In this document: one piece after another, positions 53,055-62,637 of the stretch | Layout of the letters: every line of letters starts with the position of its first letter | How positions within the stretch are numbered: the stretch's first letter is position 1 | Assembly: GCF_000971235.1 (NCBI RefSeq) | Contig: NZ_BBMB01000002.1 | Coordinates: forward strand, 186,001-250,000 | Source of the DNA: Demequina subtropica | GTDB taxonomy: Bacteria > Actinomycetota > Actinomycetes > Actinomycetales > Demequinaceae | Length of the DNA stretch: 64,000 nt | Direction: 5' to 3' | Made by a program: the position numbers and the translations under genes | Notes under the pieces: generated by a model | Seen by the model: the letters and a program-made list of their open reading frames with translations, nothing else | Database searches by the model: none | What the model was told of the DNA's origin: nothing

Positions 53055-54347
53055 TCAGCCGCCGAAGGCCGTGGTGGCGAGGAAGTCGGCGAGCATCTGG
53101 CGCCACACCCACCACGTGTGGCCGCCGTGCGTCGCGTACGTCGTGGCGTCGAGGCCGGCCTCACGATAGGTCGCCGCGAGGTCCTCGACGTCCTCCGGTG
53201 CCGGCGCGAGCGCGTCCTCGGCGCCCGTGCCCAGGTGCACGGCGCGAGCCGTCGCGGCGACCGCGAGGTCCTCGTCGGTGATCTCGGCGGCGGCGGTGCT
53301 CGCCACGGCGGCGGGCATCGACCACATGCCGTAGGAGCCGAACAGGTCGGGCTGCGTGAGCAGCAGGTGCTCGCTGAGCCGCGCTCCCATCGATAGGCCG
53401 GCGAAGGCGCGCTGCGCGGGATCCGCGGTCGCGTTGAGCTCCGCCTCGGCATAGGGGAGCACGCTGTCGACCAGCTCCGCGGTGTAGAGCTCCCAGAAGT
53501 CGGGGTCCGCCATCCCCTCCGCGGAGAGGCCCTCGAAGGCTGTGGTGACGGCGACCACGGGCGGGATGACGCCGTCGGCGATCGCGTGGTCGAGCTGCTG
53601 CGCCGCTCCGCCCTCGACCCACCACGAGGCCTCGTCTCCGCCGGCACCGTGCGACAGCACCAGCAGGGGGTACGGCTCGGCGCGGTCGGGGTCGTAGCCC
53701 GCGGGCAGGTAGACGCCCAGCGCGTGCTCCCCGGCGGGATCGACCGAGATGCCCGAGGGGTAGGCGCGGGTCTCGACGGTGCCGCGGTCCTCGGCCGTGA
53801 CGGGCAGCTGGGTCTCCGCGTCGTAGGTGGGGTGAGCATCGTCGACCGGCACGAACAGCTGGGACCAGGACTGTGTCGCCGCAGGATCGCCCGCGAGGGG
53901 CGCCGGGTTGGCGGGGTCCGCCTCGACCGTGCACAGCAGCACGATCGAGCACTCGCGCGTGACGAATCCGTAGTTCCACAGCCCCGCGGGGACTGCCGTG
54001 GTGAGCGTCCAGATGCCGTCCTCGCTGCGCGTCATCTCCGCGAGGTCCTCGGCGAGCGGAGGCGCGCTGACGTCGCCCTCGGACCAGTCGGCGCCCAGCC
54101 ACGAGCGGCTCGAGCCGGCCAGGCCCACGTCCGCCGGCGTGGTGAAGTACAGGTCGCCCGCGAGCCACACGGCCTCCGCGTCGGGCGCGTCGAGGCGGAA
54201 CGTCACCTCGTAGCCCGTGGGGGACGATGCGCTGGCGACCACCTCGGGGCCCGTGAGGGTCGCGGTCGGGGCGGGCTCGGACGTGCCGCAGGCGGTGAGG
54301 GCGGCCGTCGCGGCGGTGCCGGCGGCGAGGACGGTGAGCCAGCGCAT
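53055..54347 (-). CDS. Esterase lipoprotein with N-terminal Ig-like domain
   Basis: A 430-residue lipoprotein: lipobox LTAC with Cys20, an E-set/CBM48-like Ig domain (about 35-165, with LDAPDAEAVWLAGDL and WNYGFV), then an esterase-D-type alpha/beta hydrolase. The nucleophile elbow is FAGLSMGARLSEH (Ser319) and the C-terminal catalytic His lies in THGGHTWWVWR (407 or 410). Such proteins include feruloyl and acetyl-xylan esterases that remove acyl groups from plant polysaccharides. Its ATG shares one base with the sensor kinase stop (TGATG), so it is expressed with the two-component system, an unusual and telling pairing. Confidence 0.85.
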   Translation of the reverse strand: MRWLTVLAAGTAATAALTACGTSEPAPTATLTGPEVVASASSPTGYEVTFRLDAPDAEAVWLAGDLYFTTPADVGLAGSSRSWLGADWSEGDVSAPPLAEDLAEMTRSEDGIWTLTTAVPAGLWNYGFVTRECSIVLLCTVEADPANPAPLAGDPAATQSWSQLFVPVDDAHPTYDAETQLPVTAEDRGTVETRAYPSGISVDPAGEHALGVYLPAGYDPDRAEPYPLLVLSHGAGGDEASWWVEGGAAQQLDHAIADGVIPPVVAVTTAFEGLSAEGMADPDFWELYTAELVDSVLPYAEAELNATADPAQRAFAGLSMGARLSEHLLLTQPDLFGSYGMWSMPAAVASTAAAEITDEDLAVAATARAVHLGTGAEDALAPAPEDVEDLAATYREAGLDATTYATHGGHTWWVWRQMLADFLATTAFGG

Positions 54348-55657
54348 CAGTCGGGGATGGGGACCAAGAGGCGCAGGATGAACCAGCCGTCCTCGGCGGT
54401 CACCGTGAGGCTGCCGTCGTACCGCTCGGCGACCTGGCGGATGTTCTTGAGGCCGTAGCCGTGGTGGTGCGCATCGTCCTTGGTGGTCGCGGGGAGGCCG
54501 TCGACCAGGGTGAGCGAGCCGCCGAACCAGTTCTCGAAGCGCGCGAGCGCGAAGTGGCCCTGGCGGTAGACCGCGACGCGGATGAGGCGCTGCTCGGGGT
54601 CCTTGACGCGGGACGTCGCCTCGATCGCGTTGTCGAGCGCGTTGCCGAACACCGTGACCACGTCCATGACCTCCATGAAGTCGACCACGGCGCCGTCGAC
54701 CACGCTCGTCACGGTGATGCCCTCGAGCTCCGCCTGCTCGGTCTTGCTCGACAGCATCGTGTCGACCACGGCGTTGCCCGTGTCGACCGCCATCGCGGAG
54801 TAGCCGCGGACCGAGCGCTCGAGCTGGTCGACCATCTCCGAGCGCACCGTCGCGTCCGCCTCGTTCCGGATCGCCGTGATGTAGTGCTTCATGTCGTGGT
54901 ACCTGGCGTTCACGGCCTCGCGTTCCTGGCGCGAGCGCAGGTACTGCTGATGCTGGTGGCGCAGCAGCGAGTTCATCGACTGGACCTCGACGGCGCGCTG
55001 GAGCTGGAGGCGCTGGCTGCGCATCGCGTAGAGCGCGATGAATCCCGCGAAGTCCACGAGCGTGCGGATGTAGTAGATCTCCGGGCCGTCGCGACCGCTG
55101 AAGGGCGTGTCTCCCGTGACGAAGCTGAGGTTCGACATGAGGAAGGTCACGAGCGCGATCGACAGCGTCGAGGCGAGGATGCGGCCGTCGATCGGGATCA
55201 TCTCGTTGGGCGGGAAGTTGCGGCGTTCCGCGAACCACGCGGCCGTGAACCCCGTCCCGTAGAGGATGACGATGAGCGCGAAGCGGCCCCACCCCCACGT
55301 GTCCCCGCCGAAGAAGTGCTGGTCCAGCTGCCACTCGAGCGATGCGACCAGCTCCCCGAGCACGAACGCGCGCGCGAGCAGGTCGCCCGCGCCCTTCGAG
55401 TCCGTGTCGACGCACACGCGGATGAGCGCGTACATGGCGCCCACGGCGAGCACCATGCCGAGCGACCACAGGCCCAGCGGGAGGGTGCCGGCGAACTTCT
55501 GGACGCCCCACAGGACGCCCAGGCCGACGATCAGCGCGCCGATGAGGGGCAGCCTCGACAGCCGCTTGGGCACGAGCGTGATGTAGAGCAGGCACGCGCC
55601 CCATTCGGCCAGGGCCGTGAGCGCGCGGGGGATGTCCTGGAGGGCGTCCTCGATCAC
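54347..55657 (-). CDS. AgrC-like sensor histidine kinase (GHKL, HPK10-type)
   Basis: A 436-residue membrane sensor. The first ~215 residues hold six or seven transmembrane helices; a coiled-coil linker follows; the phosphoacceptor region is NARYHDMKHYITAI, with the HD-x-KH pattern of AgrC-like kinases; the ATPase domain has NALDNAIEAT (N box) and HHHGYGLKNI (G box). It should sense a peptide, lipid or sugar-related signal in the membrane and phosphorylate the regulator at 55654. GTG 55657 overlaps the regulator stop (GTGA), and the esterase follows by overlap: a three-gene operon. Confidence 0.9.
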   Translation of the reverse strand: MIEDALQDIPRALTALAEWGACLLYITLVPKRLSRLPLIGALIVGLGVLWGVQKFAGTLPLGLWSLGMVLAVGAMYALIRVCVDTDSKGAGDLLARAFVLGELVASLEWQLDQHFFGGDTWGWGRFALIVILYGTGFTAAWFAERRNFPPNEMIPIDGRILASTLSIALVTFLMSNLSFVTGDTPFSGRDGPEIYYIRTLVDFAGFIALYAMRSQRLQLQRAVEVQSMNSLLRHQHQQYLRSRQEREAVNARYHDMKHYITAIRNEADATVRSEMVDQLERSVRGYSAMAVDTGNAVVDTMLSSKTEQAELEGITVTSVVDGAVVDFMEVMDVVTVFGNALDNAIEATSRVKDPEQRLIRVAVYRQGHFALARFENWFGGSLTLVDGLPATTKDDAHHHGYGLKNIRQVAERYDGSLTVTAEDGWFILRLLVPIPD

Positions 55658-56367
55658 GCGCGCTGCCCGTCGACGTACTCCGCGAGCGCGTCCATGAACG
55701 CCTTCTTGCGCGGCCGGCTCACCTGGAGCTCGGCGCCGCCGACCATGACGCTCACGTTCTGGTCGACGCGCTTCACGTGGCGCAGGTTGACCAGGTAGCA
55801 GTTGTTCGAGCGGAAGAAGCCCATGTCCGCGAGCTCCTCGTCGAGCGCCTTGAGCGTGCCCGAGAACGAGTAGCTACGGTCGAGCCCGTGCACCGTGATG
55901 CGGTGCTTCACCGACTCGACGTAGACGATCTCGGCGGGGTCGAGCCGCACCACCGAGTTGTTGATGGTGAGGGTCACCGCCCGGGTCTCGCGCTTGCGCA
56001 GCCGCGCCAGCGAGCGCGTGAGCTCCTGCGCGAAGGCGAAGTAGGGGACGGGCTTGAGCAGGTACGTCATCGCGTCGACCTCGTAGCCGCGGATCGCGTA
56101 CTGGCCCATGTTGGTGACGAAGATGATGAGGACGTCGGTGTCGACCTCGCGGATGCGGTGCGCGGCGTCGAAGCCGTCCATGTGGGGCATCTCGACGTCG
56201 AGGAACAGGATGTCGAACTGCGGACGGTAGTTGGCCACCGCCTCGCGGCCGTCGGGGTACGCGCGGATGTCGAACTCGAGCGAGTTCTCCTCGGCGTAGC
56301 GCGCGAGGTGCTGCATGAGCGTGTCTCGGTACGTGGCGTCGTCCTCGACGATCCCGATCCTGAACAC
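55654..56367 (-). CDS. LytTR-family response regulator
   Basis: A 237-residue regulator. The receiver domain (1-~120) has the acidic pair EDD (8-10), phosphoacceptor Asp57 in ILFLDVEMPHMDG and Lys in LLKPVPY. The C-terminal LytTR DNA-binding domain has RLDPAEIVYVESVKHRITVH, YSFSGTLKALDEEL and FFRSNNCYLVNLRHVKRVD. It is first in the operon with its kinase and the esterase and is divergent from glf. LytTR proteins bind paired direct repeats; candidates with 21-bp spacing lie upstream of GH3-1 and GH3-3. Confidence 0.93.
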   Translation of the reverse strand: MFRIGIVEDDATYRDTLMQHLARYAEENSLEFDIRAYPDGREAVANYRPQFDILFLDVEMPHMDGFDAAHRIREVDTDVLIIFVTNMGQYAIRGYEVDAMTYLLKPVPYFAFAQELTRSLARLRKRETRAVTLTINNSVVRLDPAEIVYVESVKHRITVHGLDRSYSFSGTLKALDEELADMGFFRSNNCYLVNLRHVKRVDQNVSVMVGGAELQVSRPRKKAFMDALAEYVDGQRA

Positions 56368-56405
56368 ATCACTCCTTCAGCGGCCCCTCGGCCGTACAAG
56401 TGTAA

Positions 56406-57623
<1,218 letters not shown>

Positions 57624-57630
57624 GCCGATC

Positions 57631-58311
57631 TCAGATGGGCAGCACCAGCTGCTCGCCCTGGTTCCTGATGTTGCCCACGTCGCGCCCGACCTCATGCCAG
57701 GTCAGCTCCGGCGCGGGTGCGGCGATCGCTGCGAACAGGTCGTCCTTGCTCGTCTCCGCCTCGAGCCACGCGGCCGCCTCGTCGTGGAGGAGCATCACCG
57801 GCTGCCGGTCGTGGATGTCCTGCATCTCGTCGCGCGCGGCGGTGGTCACGATCGAGCAGGTCGCGAGCCACGGCGCCTCGTCGCCGAGCGCCTTGTCGCG
57901 CCAGAACTCGAACAGCCCGGCGAGCGCCAGGGGAGCGCCGTCCTCGGTGTGGATGAAGTAGGGGTGCTTGACCCCGTCGACGGTCTTCCACTCGTAGTAC
58001 CCGGAGGCGGGGACGATGCAGCGTCGCTTGGCGAAGGCCGAGCGGAAGGACGGCTTCTCCGCGACGGTCTCGGAGCGGGCGTTGAACATCCTGGCGCCGA
58101 TGGACGGGTCCTTGGCCCACGAGGGCACCAGCCCCCACTTCGCGACCTCGAGCGACCTCCCGGCCTCCTTGCGCGCGACGATGATGCTGGTGTCCTGCAT
58201 CGGCCCGATGTTGTAGCGGGGGGCGAGCCGCGCATCGTCCGCGATCACGGCGATCTCGAACGCGTCGACGAGCTCCTGCTCGGTGAGGAAGTTGGCATAG
58301 CGGCCGCACAT
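57631..58311 (-). CDS. SRAP/YedK-family protein (abasic-site DNA-protein crosslinker)
   Basis: A 226-residue SRAP-domain protein. The catalytic Cys2 is exposed in MCGRYANFL, and the other conserved residues are visible: Asn in MFNARSETV, Glu in YYEWK, and His in DIHDRQPVML. HMCES/YedK proteins crosslink to abasic sites in single-stranded DNA and protect them. ATG 58311 has a TAGGCT box six bases upstream. It is unrelated to the sugar genes beside it. Confidence 0.93.
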   Translation of the reverse strand: MCGRYANFLTEQELVDAFEIAVIADDARLAPRYNIGPMQDTSIIVARKEAGRSLEVAKWGLVPSWAKDPSIGARMFNARSETVAEKPSFRSAFAKRRCIVPASGYYEWKTVDGVKHPYFIHTEDGAPLALAGLFEFWRDKALGDEAPWLATCSIVTTAARDEMQDIHDRQPVMLLHDEAAAWLEAETSKDDLFAAIAAPAPELTWHEVGRDVGNIRNQGEQLVLPI

Positions 58312-58634
58312 GCCTCCAGCCTAGGCACGGGCCCCGACGTGCGTGCGGCGCGGGCGAAGCCGCGCCATCGGCATGTGTGTGCCGCGGTGCTCGCACCTTT
58401 CCTGCACGAAGGGCAGGCATCGCGGGCCGATGCGCGCAACCGTCATCGACGAGGCCCGACCTCCGCCTCGTTCCTTCGTGCAGGAACTGCGCGAGGACCG
58501 CGCAACGAACCCCCGTCCTCCGCGTCGGTGCGGGCGACCACGTGCCGTGCCACGTAGAGTCCGCCCCCAGCACATCGTCCTCCTGCCAGCACTTTTGTTC
58601 TCCACACCCCTTGTCCCAATTGTCCGGATGGGGA
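58312..58634. other. Intergenic region with a long inverted repeat, divergent promoters
   Basis: About 335 bp between the divergent SRAP and tad genes. Near the SRAP side are its TAGGCT box (58318-58323) and a small hairpin (GGCGCGG/CCGCGCC near 58350-58371). The centre holds a large inverted repeat (next entry). The tad side holds a promoter. No gene is evident; frames across it are Arg/His-rich shadows. Confidence 0.6.
58386..58499. repeat. Long inverted repeat between SRAP and tad genes
   Basis: TTCCTGCACGAAGG at 58399-58412 is perfectly inverted at 58473-58486. Partial matches extend each arm to about 26 bases (GCTCGC/GCGAGG outside, AGGC/GCCT inside). The 60-bp centre is not obviously structured. 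Its nature is unknown; a dispersed extragenic palindrome is likely. Confidence 0.6.
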
Positions 58635-58640
58635 TAGCGT
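58612..58640 (+). promoter_or_regulatory. Promoter of the tad/flp operon
   Basis: TTGTCC (58612-58617) and TAGCGT (58635-58640) are separated by 17 bp. The -10 box ends seven bases before the ATG at 58648, so the transcript should be leaderless. It is the clearest -35/-10 pair among the leaderless genes. Confidence 0.65.
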
Positions 58641-58647
58641 CGCGGCC

Positions 58648-59874
58648 ATGGGGGACGGGGCGCACGCGCAGATCGAGGACGAGGTCCGCGCGCGCATCCG
58701 CGCCACGGGAGTCGATCCGGCGCGCGATCCTCGCGCGGTGGAGGCGCTCGTCGCGCAGGCGATCGACGCGTGGGACGAGCGTGCGTTGCTCGGCGGACGC
58801 GCACCCGTCCCCGATCGTGGCTCCCTCGCGCGCGCCGTGACCGATGCGGTCGCCGGCCTCGGTCCGCTGCAGCCGCTCCTCGATGACCCGAGCGTCGAGG
58901 AGGTCTGGATCAACTCGCCCCACGAGGTGTACGTCGCGCGTGGCGGGGTGAGCGAGCTCACGAGCGTGCTGCTGTCAGCGGAGGAGGTCCGCGCGCTCGT
59001 CGAACGCATGCTCGCGCTCGCCGGCCGTCGCCTCGACCTCAGCTCCCCGTTCGTCGACGCCGCGCTGCCGGGAGGGGAGCGGCTCCACGTCGCGATCCCC
59101 GACGTGACGCGGCGCCACTGGGCGGTCAACATCCGCAAGTACATCGCGCGGGCGTCGGATGTCGACGACCTGGTCGCGCTCGGCACGCTGACCCCGCCTG
59201 CCGCGCGCTTCCTCGCCGCGGCCGTGCGCGCGGGTCTCACGGTGCTGGTCTCGGGCGGCACGCAGGCCGGCAAGACCACCACGCTCGGCGCGCTCGCGGG
59301 CGCGATCCCCGCGCGCGAGCGCGTCATCACGTGCGAGGAGGTCTTCGAGCTCTCGCTGCCCCTGCGGGACGTGGTCGCGCTTCAGTGCCGCCAGCCGTCG
59401 CTCGAGGGCACCGGCGAGATCACGCTGCGCAGGCTGGTCAAGGAGGCCCTGCGCATGCGACCCGACCGCATCGTAGTCGGGGAGGTCCGCGAGTCCGAGG
59501 CGCTCGACCTGCTCATCGCTCTCAACGCTGGACTGCCAGGCCTGTCGACCGTGCACGCCAACTCCGCGCGTGACGCGCTCGCCAAGATGTGCACGCTGCC
59601 GCTGCTCGCCGGCGACAACGTGTCCGACCGCTTCGTGGTGCCCGCGGTGGCCGCCGCTATCGACCTGGTGGTCCATCTGGGCCTCGACGTCGACGGGCGT
59701 CGGCGGGTCCGCGAGATCGTCGCCGTCACGGGGCGCGTCGAGTCGGGCGTCATCGAGACGTCCGAGATCTTCGCCTCGCGCGGCGGCGGACTCGCCCGCG
59801 GCACCGGCTTCCCGCCGCATGCGGACCGCTTCGCGCGCGTCGGCGCGCCCCTTCACGAGCTCCTGGCGGCTTGA
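58648..59874 (+). CDS. CpaF/TadA-type secretion ATPase
   Basis: A 408-residue type II/IV secretion ATPase driving assembly of a Tad/Flp pilus. The N-terminal domain has GPLQPLLDDPSVEEVWINSP; Walker A is SGGTQAGKTTTLGALAG, the Asp box region ITCEEVFELSL follows, Walker B is MRPDRIVVGEVRESEALDLL, and the His box is LSTVHANSARDAL. It is first in an operon with tadB, tadC, a tiny pilin-like gene and three TadE/TadG-like genes. No TadZ/CpaE gene or prepilin peptidase is present in the window. Confidence 0.93.
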   Translation: MGDGAHAQIEDEVRARIRATGVDPARDPRAVEALVAQAIDAWDERALLGGRAPVPDRGSLARAVTDAVAGLGPLQPLLDDPSVEEVWINSPHEVYVARGGVSELTSVLLSAEEVRALVERMLALAGRRLDLSSPFVDAALPGGERLHVAIPDVTRRHWAVNIRKYIARASDVDDLVALGTLTPPAARFLAAAVRAGLTVLVSGGTQAGKTTTLGALAGAIPARERVITCEEVFELSLPLRDVVALQCRQPSLEGTGEITLRRLVKEALRMRPDRIVVGEVRESEALDLLIALNAGLPGLSTVHANSARDALAKMCTLPLLAGDNVSDRFVVPAVAAAIDLVVHLGLDVDGRRRVREIVAVTGRVESGVIETSEIFASRGGGLARGTGFPPHADRFARVGAPLHELLAA

Positions 59875-59875
59875 C

Positions 59876-60733
59876 GTGGACGCCGTCCTGGGACTCGTGC
59901 TCGGGCTGGGGCTGCTGCTCGTGTGGTGGTCGTGGTGGGAGGAGCCGCCACGCGCCCCGCGGGCCAGGCCCCGCCTCGAGTCCTTCGAGGACCTGTTGGT
60001 CCAGGCGGGACTGCCGGGGATGAGGCTCGGCGCCTTCGGGGCGTCCGCACTCGGCATGGGGCTGGTCGCATCGCTCATCGCGTGGACGGGAACCGGGTCC
60101 GCGGTCGTCGGAGTGATCGTCGGGCTTGCGGGCGCCTACGCACCCGTCGCCTTCGTCTCGAGCCGTGCCCGTGCACGGCGCGCACGCTTGCGCCGCTCGT
60201 GGCCCGAGGCCGTCGACATGCTCCTCTCCGGCATCCGCGCGGGCCTGGCCTTGCCGGAGGCGCTCGCGTCGCTGGGCGAGCGCGGTCCCGAGCCGTTGCG
60301 CCCCGCCTTCGCGGCCTTCGCGGAGGAGCACCGCGCGACCGGGGCCTTCTCCGCAAGCCTCGACAGCCTGAAGGCATCCCTCGCGGATCCCGTCGCCGAC
60401 CGCATCGTCGAGGCGGTGCGCCTCGCGCGCGACGTCGGCGGGACCGAGGTCGGGGCGGTGCTGCGCTCGCTCAGCCAGTTCCTCAGGGACGATGCGCGGG
60501 TCAGGGGCGAGCTCGAGGCCCGGCAGGGCTGGACGGTGAGCGCCGCGAGGCTCGCCGTCGCGGCACCGTGGCTGCTGCTTGCCCTGCTCGCGACGCGTCC
60601 CGACGGCCTCACCGCCTTCGACTCTCCGCAGGGCGCCGCGGTGCTGGTCGGGGGAGCGGCGGCGTGTGCCGGGGCGTATCGGCTCATGAGGGTGCTCGGA
60701 CGCCTGCCCAGCGACAGGCGGGTGCTGCGGTGA
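59876..60733 (+). CDS. TadB-like type II secretion system F-domain protein
   Basis: A 285-residue membrane platform protein. Two N-terminal helices (LGLVLGLGLLLVWWSWW; ALGMGLVASLIAW region), a cytosolic helical domain with RRSWPEAVDMLLSGIRAGLALPEALASLG, and two C-terminal helices match the T2SSF architecture. It pairs with the TadC-like protein as the inner-membrane base for the ATPase. GTG 59876 begins one base after the ATPase stop; its own stop overlaps the next GTG. Confidence 0.88.
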   Translation: MDAVLGLVLGLGLLLVWWSWWEEPPRAPRARPRLESFEDLLVQAGLPGMRLGAFGASALGMGLVASLIAWTGTGSAVVGVIVGLAGAYAPVAFVSSRARARRARLRRSWPEAVDMLLSGIRAGLALPEALASLGERGPEPLRPAFAAFAEEHRATGAFSASLDSLKASLADPVADRIVEAVRLARDVGGTEVGAVLRSLSQFLRDDARVRGELEARQGWTVSAARLAVAAPWLLLALLATRPDGLTAFDSPQGAAVLVGGAAACAGAYRLMRVLGRLPSDRRVLR

Positions 60734-61617
60734 TCGCGGCGACGGCCCTCGCGCTGGCAGCGGGCCTCGTGCTCGTCTGGTCCTGGGCGCACGCCCGTCG
60801 GTTCTCGCTCGAGCGGCGGATCGCGCCGCGCCTGGTGGGAGGCAACGCCGCGCGCGGCCGGGGCGGAGCGGGCCGGTTCGCGGCGCCGCTCCTCGGCGAC
60901 GCGCTGCGCGTGGTCGAACGTTGGGGAGCACCCACCGCGGAGCTCGAGAGGCGGATCGCCCGCGCGGGTGCCTCGACCACCGTCGCGGGTCACCGCGTCC
61001 GCATCGCAGCCGCCGCCGTCGCGGGGCTCGCCGTCGGGCTTCTGCTCGGGCTGGGGCTCGCGAGCGCCCGTGGCACGGGGCCGGTGCCGGCGCTCCTCGT
61101 TGCGGGGGCCTGCGCCGCCGCGGGCGCCATGGCGCCCGACCTGCTGCTCGCCTCCCGCGCGCGGGCCCGCGCCGCCCGGATCCGCGCGGACCTGCCGCCG
61201 ACGGCCGAGATGCTCGCGCTCGCGGTGGTGGCGGGGGAGTCGGTGCCCGCTGCGCTCGACCGCGTGGCGCGGACCTCGTCGGGTCCGCTCGCCCACGAGC
61301 TCGGCACAGCGCTCGCCGAGGTCCGTTCCGGCCGGACCGTCACGGACGCGCTCGACCGCATCGGCGCACGCGCGGGGGAGCCCGCGCTCGCATCGTTCTG
61401 CGACGCGCTGGTGACGGCCATGGACCGCGGCAGCCCGCTCGCGGAGGTGCTGCACGCGCAGGCGGCGGATGTGCGCGACCGCGAGCGGCAGGCTCTGCTC
61501 GCCGAGGGCGGCCGCCGTGAGATCGCGATGCTCGTGCCCGTGGTGCTGCTCATCTTGCCGGTGACGGTGCTGTTCGCGCTGTACCCGGGATTGGTGGCGC
61601 TGCGGCTGGGCGGATGA
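60730..61617 (+). CDS. TadC-like type II secretion system F-domain protein
   Basis: A 295-residue partner of TadB. The T2SSF domain is IRADLPPTAEMLALAVVAGESVPAALDRVA with SFCDALVTAMDRGSPLAEVLHAQ, followed by the hydrophobic MLVPVVLLILPVTVLFALYP. The GTG at 60730 overlaps the TadB stop (GTGA). The stop is followed after 25 bases by the small pilin-like gene, whose ATG follows GAGGGGGG. Confidence 0.88.
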   Translation: MIAATALALAAGLVLVWSWAHARRFSLERRIAPRLVGGNAARGRGGAGRFAAPLLGDALRVVERWGAPTAELERRIARAGASTTVAGHRVRIAAAAVAGLAVGLLLGLGLASARGTGPVPALLVAGACAAAGAMAPDLLLASRARARAARIRADLPPTAEMLALAVVAGESVPAALDRVARTSSGPLAHELGTALAEVRSGRTVTDALDRIGARAGEPALASFCDALVTAMDRGSPLAEVLHAQAADVRDRERQALLAEGGRREIAMLVPVVLLILPVTVLFALYPGLVALRLGG

Positions 61618-61642
61618 CAGGAAGAGGAACGAGGGGGGACTC

Positions 61643-61807
61643 ATGACAAGGATCACGGACGCGCTCCGCGACGATCGCGGGGACGTGCCGGGCTGGGTGC
61701 TGGTGACGCTCATGACGGCAGGGCTGGTGGCCACCATCTGGGCGCTCGCGGGGCCCGCGCTCGGCGACCTTTTCAACTCCGCTCTTGAGTCGGTCACCGG
61801 GCCCTGA
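61643..61807 (+). CDS. Tiny Flp-pilin-like membrane protein (54 residues)
   Basis: Too short for most gene callers. It reads a charged N-terminus (MTRITDALRDDRGDVPG), one hydrophobic helix (WVLVTLMTAGLVATIWALAG) and a short tail ending ESVTGP. The size, the single helix after a charged leader and its location between tadC and tadE are those of the Flp major pilin. Unlike classical Flp pilins there is no glutamate five residues after a cleavage glycine; the candidate cleavage is after the Gly in DRG or VPG. It overlaps the TTG start of the next gene. It could be the pilin or an accessory subunit. Confidence 0.65.
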   Translation: MTRITDALRDDRGDVPGWVLVTLMTAGLVATIWALAGPALGDLFNSALESVTGP

Positions 61808-62171
61808 CCAGGGCAGCGCGGTGGTCGAGTTCGTGCTCGTCGCCGCGCTGGTGGTGACGGTCGGTATCGCCGTGCTGCAGATCGTGCTCGCAACGCACGT
61901 GCGCAGCACGCTGAAGGCCTGCGCCGCGGAGGGTGCGCGGACGGCCGCCGTCGCACGGCTCGGGGACGATGCGGGTGCCGACCGCGCCCTCGAGTGCGCC
62001 GCATCGTCGCTCGGCAGGGACGTCGAGGTCGCCGTCGCGCACGATGCTGTCGGGGGCCGTGACACCGTGAGCGTCACGCTGACGGGGCAGGCCCCCGCGC
62101 TGTCCTTCTGGACGGGTGGTGCTGTCGAGGCGAACGGCCGTGCGCTCGTGGAGGGTGACGATGCGCCGTGA
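61785..62171 (+). CDS. TadE-like pseudopilin 1
   Basis: A 128-residue protein with the TadE signature DQGSAVVEFVLVAALVVTVG, where the Glu precedes a single N-terminal helix, followed by an extracellular domain with two cysteines. The likely start is TTG 61785, inside the end of the pilin-like gene in another frame; I see no ATG or GTG that preserves the N-terminal motif, so this start is uncertain. It is a minor pilin of the Tad system. An exact GGGACGATGCG motif lies within it at 61963. Confidence 0.75.
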   Translation: MSRSPGPDQGSAVVEFVLVAALVVTVGIAVLQIVLATHVRSTLKACAAEGARTAAVARLGDDAGADRALECAASSLGRDVEVAVAHDAVGGRDTVSVTLTGQAPALSFWTGGAVEANGRALVEGDDAP

Positions 62172-62637
62172 CGCGCGGGCCGCGGCCCGGCGCGAGGACG
62201 GCTCCGCGAGCATCGAGTTCGTGGCACTCACGCTCGTCCTGCTGGTGCCGCTCCTCGCTCTTGCGGTCATGGTGACGCGGATCCAGTCCGCGGCCTACGC
62301 CGCGGAGGCCGCCGCCTCGGCCGCCTCACGCGCCGCCGTGGTCGCGGGTCTCGACGCGCTCGCGGAAGGGGCGGACGATGCCGAGGCGCTCGCCGGCGCG
62401 CACCAGGACGCGAGCCTGGCCGCCGCGCTCGTTGCGGAGGACTTCGGGTGGGGCACGAGCCTCGAGGTGGCGCTCACGTGCGAGGGCGCGTGCCTTGCGC
62501 CGGGCACGAGCGTCTCGGCACGCGCCGCGGTCGAGGTGCCGTTGCCTGGCGTGCCGTCGTTCGTGCAGGCGATGGTGCCCGCGACGCTCACCATCGAGGC
62601 GGTCGCGTCGAGCCCCGTCGACGGGTACGCGCCGTGA
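62161..62637 (+). CDS. TadE-like pseudopilin 2
   Basis: A 158-residue protein starting MRRDARAAARREDGSASIEF; GSASIEFVALTLVLLVPLLA is the TadE-type signature and helix, followed by an Ala-rich extracellular region with a Cys pair (TCEGACLAPG) and a proline-rich end. The ATG at 62161 overlaps the previous gene by 11 bases. It is another minor pilin of the same operon. Confidence 0.8.
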   Translation: MRRDARAAARREDGSASIEFVALTLVLLVPLLALAVMVTRIQSAAYAAEAAASAASRAAVVAGLDALAEGADDAEALAGAHQDASLAAALVAEDFGWGTSLEVALTCEGACLAPGTSVSARAAVEVPLPGVPSFVQAMVPATLTIEAVASSPVDGYAP

